From: Larix sibirica
Lineage: Eukaryota; Streptophyta; Pinopsida; Pinales; Pinaceae
DNA length: 10,099 nucleotides
Direction: 5' to 3'
Assembly (NCBI GenBank): GCA_004151065.3
Contig: NWUY0300002961.1
Coordinates: 13,961 to 24,059 of the forward strand
Of the stretch, positions 7,875-10,099 are shown in pieces; position 1 is the first letter of the stretch, and each line of letters begins with the position of its first letter. The position numbers were made by a program, and so were the translations under genes. The notes under the pieces are model-generated. The model saw nothing but the letters and a program-made list of their open reading frames with translations, searched no databases and was not told the origin of the DNA.

Positions 7875-8270
7875 CAACTAATATAAATTGATAGTAATTA
7901 ATGATTAAAAATGACTAAATATACTACCAATTAACATAAATTAGTCAATAAAAATGGTTAAATATACTACCAACTCATGGAAATTAATGATTAAAATGAC
8001 TAAATATACTACCAATCAATGGAAATCAATGAATGGAAACTACTAAATATATTACTAGTTGTTAGCAATTAATGATTAAAATGACTAAATATACTACTTG
8101 TCGACGACAATCAATGACTACAACTACTAAATAAATGACTAGTTAACAACAATCAATGACTACAACTACTAAATAAGAGACTAGTTAAAATCATTCAACG
8201 ACTAAGAAAATGACTAAATATACTACCAAATTGATGAATTAGAACAACCAATAATGACTAAAAAACTTTA
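7875..8270 (+). repeat. Subterminal tandem array with a 42-bp period
   Basis: The word GACTAAATATACTACC or a close variant recurs at 7913, 7957, 7998, 8041, 8083, 8125, 8167, 8212 and 8256, spacings of 41-45 bp and mostly 42. Between the words lie variants of AATCAATGGAAATCAATGA. Four units start TACTAAAT rather than GACTAAAT or GGTTAAAT. The array sits just inside the element C terminus, where plant CACTA elements carry subterminal repeats that bind their transposition protein (known for En/Spm TNPA). Binding here is inference. Confidence 0.85.
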
Positions 8271-8396
8271 GTCATAAATTTAGTCGCGTTATAAGTGACT
8301 GGAAATAAACTACCAATAGTTGCATGACCAAAATTAGTCATTTATCTGCAATTTTTAGTATTTGTTTAGTCATAAATTTCTCTTTTTCTACTATTG
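8271..8396 (+). mobile_element. CACTA-like element C, right terminus
   Basis: Past the 42-bp array, the motif TTTAGTC recurs (near 8267, 8279 and 8364), with TTAGTCATTTAT at 8334; these are the reverse complement of the array's GACTAAA word. So GACTAAA appears in both orientations near the end. The sequence finishes CTTTTTCTACTATTG at 8382-8396, reverse complement CAATAGTAGAAAAAG, resembling CACTA ends of the form CACTAGTAGAAAA with one change. Immediately right of it, integrase coding sequence of the next element begins mid-domain (TATTGGCC encodes the YW-P of its zinc-binding region). 8396/8397 is therefore an insertion boundary; candidate target duplication TCT at 8397-8399. The left end of C was not found. 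Confidence 0.65.
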
Positions 8397-9156
8397 TCTA
8401 TTGGCCAAAGCTCTAACATGATGACCGTAAGTATGTTAGATTGTATATTGTCTATGCTATCGATAAAATTTCCATGAAGAAGTAGAGGTTGTACACTCCT
8501 TTACCTACCCTAAGAAAACCTTGGGAATCAATATCCATGGATTATATGTCATTTTTATCCTCTACCAAACATGGAAATGATTGTATCTTTGTGGTTGTGA
8601 TCGATTCTCTAAGATGGCCATTTTGTCACCCCGCAAGAAGAGTATCAAAACATAAGCCACTACAAAAATCTTCTTTTAGCATGTTCGGGTTCTTTTTGGG
8701 CTACCACAGACCATTATTTCATACAAATATAGGATGTTCCTCAATTCCTTCTAGTCTAGCTTGTGGTGTGTGATTGACACCAAGCTATCCAAATCAACTA
8801 CCTTCCACCCTCAAACAAATGGACAATAAGAGGTGGTCAATAGGATGATTGTGCATATTATGTGAATGTACAACTCTAGGCATCCACGTACATGGTATGA
8901 GATACTTCCATATGTTCAACATAACTACAATGGATCTCCCCACAACTCTATTGCCAATATCCCTTTTCAAGTGTGCTTTGGGTTCCAACCATCGGCCCCC
9001 ATTGATTTAACTCTTCCCATTGCATTAGAACCAAAAGATTCCTCCTATACTTAGACTAAGGAGATAGTGCAACCAAATTTGTTGAAAGTGTATAGCATAT
9101 CCAAAAACAATTTCATGATATCCTACAGAAACCCAATGCCAAGTACAAGCAACAAC
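8397..9156 (+). pseudogene. pol: Ty3/gypsy chromovirus integrase remnant (zinc-binding end and core)
   Basis: This starts inside the integrase zinc-binding region: YWPK (8399 on), then YVRLYIVYAIDK, where Tyr stands at both positions of the usual C-x2-C pair. It passes through LYTPLPTLRKPWESISMDY (8490 on), whose Asp in SMDY is the first catalytic residue, to CIFVVVIDS. A one-base frameshift near 8600 leads to RFSKMA and FGLPQTIISYKYRMF (near 8694-8740), where the second catalytic Asp position is Tyr. Then come KLSKSTTFHPQTNGQ and EVVNRMIVHI (8783-8860), with the Glu kept after a stop. SRHPRTWYEILPYVQHNYNG and FQVCFGFQPSAPIDL follow (8876-9010). Stops lie near 8665, 8756, 8827, 8860 and 9052. 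It is inactive and is truncated on the left by element C. Confidence 0.9.
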
Positions 9157-9640
9157 ATGACCAACATTGGGTTCCACACAAATTTTAGGTTGGTGATAAG
9201 GTATGGTTGCATTTGCAAAAAGAGTACCTCATATTCCCCCACAAGAAAGTTAGACCACTTCTATATGGTCCTTACACCATCACAAAGGTAGTGGGTGAGT
9301 TTGATTTCGAGCTAAGTATTCCCCCTTTCCTTGGTTTGCACCCAATATTTAATGTGGAGTTGTTTCAAATATATCTTCCACCTCTATTGAACACCTCAGA
9401 GGTATCATTACACTTGGCCCTTATAGAAATCAACATTGTCTTAATTGAAAAATCTACAATGGACCATACCATTGACATCTAAATGAGGGGCACCCACCAT
9501 TAGAACATTCAACTCTATCGAGTAATTAAAATAGGACAACTTCTTCACTAAGGCTAGTGGCTCACCATAATTCAAATTCAATAGAAGTTTCCCCATATGA
9601 TGGAGGAACTTGATACAATGGGGACCATTGCTTCGAGGGG
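9157..9640 (+). pseudogene. pol: Integrase C-terminal GPY/F module and decayed chromodomain of the same element
   Basis: After a second frameshift near 9156 the reading is QHDQHWVPHKF, a stop at 9187, VGDKVWLHLQKEYL, then KKVRPLLYGPYTITKVVGEF and LSIPPFLGLHPIFNVELFQI (9201-9370). This is the GPY/F module that follows the core in Ty3/gypsy integrases. Further on, MDHTIDI, a stop at 9480, LYRVIKIGQLLH and WLTII lead to KFPHMMEELDTMGTIASRG (9583-9639). That matches the position and pattern of the weakly conserved chromodomain tail of plant chromoviruses, which directs insertion towards particular chromatin. Six stops lie between 9187 and 9580. The tail runs directly into the polypurine tract. 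Chromodomain assignment is from position and the YRV / WLT / FPH-EL words and is less certain than the GPY/F call. Confidence 0.75.
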
Positions 9641-9641
9641 G
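9634..9641 (+). other. Candidate polypurine tract
   Basis: CGAGGGGG at 9634-9641 directly follows the end of the pol reading and precedes TGATTGATACCC. In gypsy elements a purine run at this point primes plus-strand DNA synthesis and marks the left edge of the 3' LTR. The run is short but well placed. Confidence 0.5.
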
Positions 9642-10099
9642 TGATTGATACCCACAAGTTCCACTTACTCATAATGGTTCATCTTAACAAATTTTCTACA
9701 ATTTTCCAAGTCTTTAATTTTCGGGGCATTTTTTAGGCCCTAAACAATATTTTTTGGCCTTGCAACAACTTAGGGTTGTTGAAGGATTTCCTAAGCCTTG
9801 AACTAAATTGTTCTTCTCTTCAAGATCTTTCAACATGTTGTCGTATTCCTCAAATAGAGTTTGTATGTGGAAGTTGCAGCCCCATCAAGTTGATGTTTCA
9901 ACTAGACTCCTCGAGGCCACATTCCTTTTTCCATTTCATCTCCTAGGGTTAGGGTTTTGGATATTTAGGGATTTTTACTCTTAGGGTTTATGATTTTATG
10001 TTAAGAGGACATTTTCAACCTCATGTGATGCTCTTCTTGCAAATGAGCATAACCGACACATCTCTCTTCAAAGATAAGCTACCACCATTCTAGCTAGTT
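9642..10099 (+). mobile_element. Start of the 3' LTR of the chromovirus-type element (runs off the window)
   Basis: It begins TGATTGATACCCACAAG right after the polypurine tract. TG is the usual LTR start; the alternative start TGATACCC lies 4 bases further. No coding sense is visible from here to the window end. Near its right part are AGGGTT words (9941-9990) and CT-rich runs, as seen in transcript leader regions. The LTR end, the target duplication and the 5' LTR are outside the window, so no repeat copy confirms it. Confidence 0.5.
9941..9990 (+). promoter_or_regulatory. Cluster of AGGGTT (telobox-like) words
   Basis: TCCTAGGGTTAGGGTTTTGG (9941-9960), TTTAGGGA (9964-9971) and TTAGGGTTTA (9981-9990) give three full AGGGTT words and one partial. 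AAACCCTA, the reverse complement, is the plant telobox found near transcription starts and bound by Myb-type and other factors. Here it lies inside a candidate LTR. A regulatory role is inference. Confidence 0.3.

Noticed and set aside
8658-8674. CACTACAAAAATCTTC as a left CACTA terminus
   Set aside because: It lies within continuous integrase sense between RFSKMA and FGLPQTII, so there is no insertion boundary there.
8794-8988. Minus-strand open frame at 8794-8988
   Set aside because: It is antisense to the well-supported plus-strand integrase core.
9941-9960. Interstitial telomere repeat
   Set aside because: There are only two adjacent AGGGTT words, not a TTTAGGG array; telobox-like words fit better.

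Overview
The window looks like plant nuclear intergenic DNA: AT-rich, with no intact gene, and filled with decayed transposable elements nested in one another. The two Ty3/gypsy lineages and the En/Spm (CACTA)-type ends are typical of large, repeat-rich plant genomes. A gymnosperm or other very large plant genome is possible, but the window does not prove it. There is no sign of bacterial genes, operons or CRISPR, and I found no tRNA or rRNA.

Layout from left to right. (1) 1-938: the right-hand subterminal repeat region and terminus of a CACTA-like element ('element A'), whose body lies left of the window. (2) 939-~2420, minus strand: reverse transcriptase end, RNase H and integrase of a Tat-like Ty3/gypsy retrotransposon, cut off inside the integrase core by element A. 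(3) 2479-4968 (perhaps to 5052), plus strand: a broken gene for an unrecognised plant protein of about 675 residues with a lysine-rich coiled-coil tail and a probable 463-bp intron. (4) 4969-5351: non-coding, with an LTR-like fragment and one ambiguous base at 5189. (5) 5352-6093: a second CACTA-like right end ('element B') of the same family as A. (6) 6094-8396: the 3' half of a third, different CACTA-like element ('element C'). It holds a triple 38-bp repeat, broken exons of an En/Spm-type accessory protein with an exon-intron tandem duplication, AT-rich repeats, a 42-bp tandem array and a terminal motif. (7) 8397-10099: the 3' part of a chromovirus-type gypsy element (integrase, GPY/F module, decayed chromodomain, polypurine tract, start of the 3' LTR).

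The simplest history is sequential nesting. The plus-strand gypsy element at the right is interrupted by C; B lies inside or beside C; A interrupts the minus-strand gypsy element. All three CACTA-like ends face the same way, and no left end is in the window, so full element boundaries cannot be drawn here. Every coding remnant carries stops and frameshifts. Most of the stops fit C-to-T change at Gln or Arg codons, or the same change on the other strand at Trp, as expected in methylated, silenced repeats. The least ordinary item is the unidentified gene remnant at 2479-4968.
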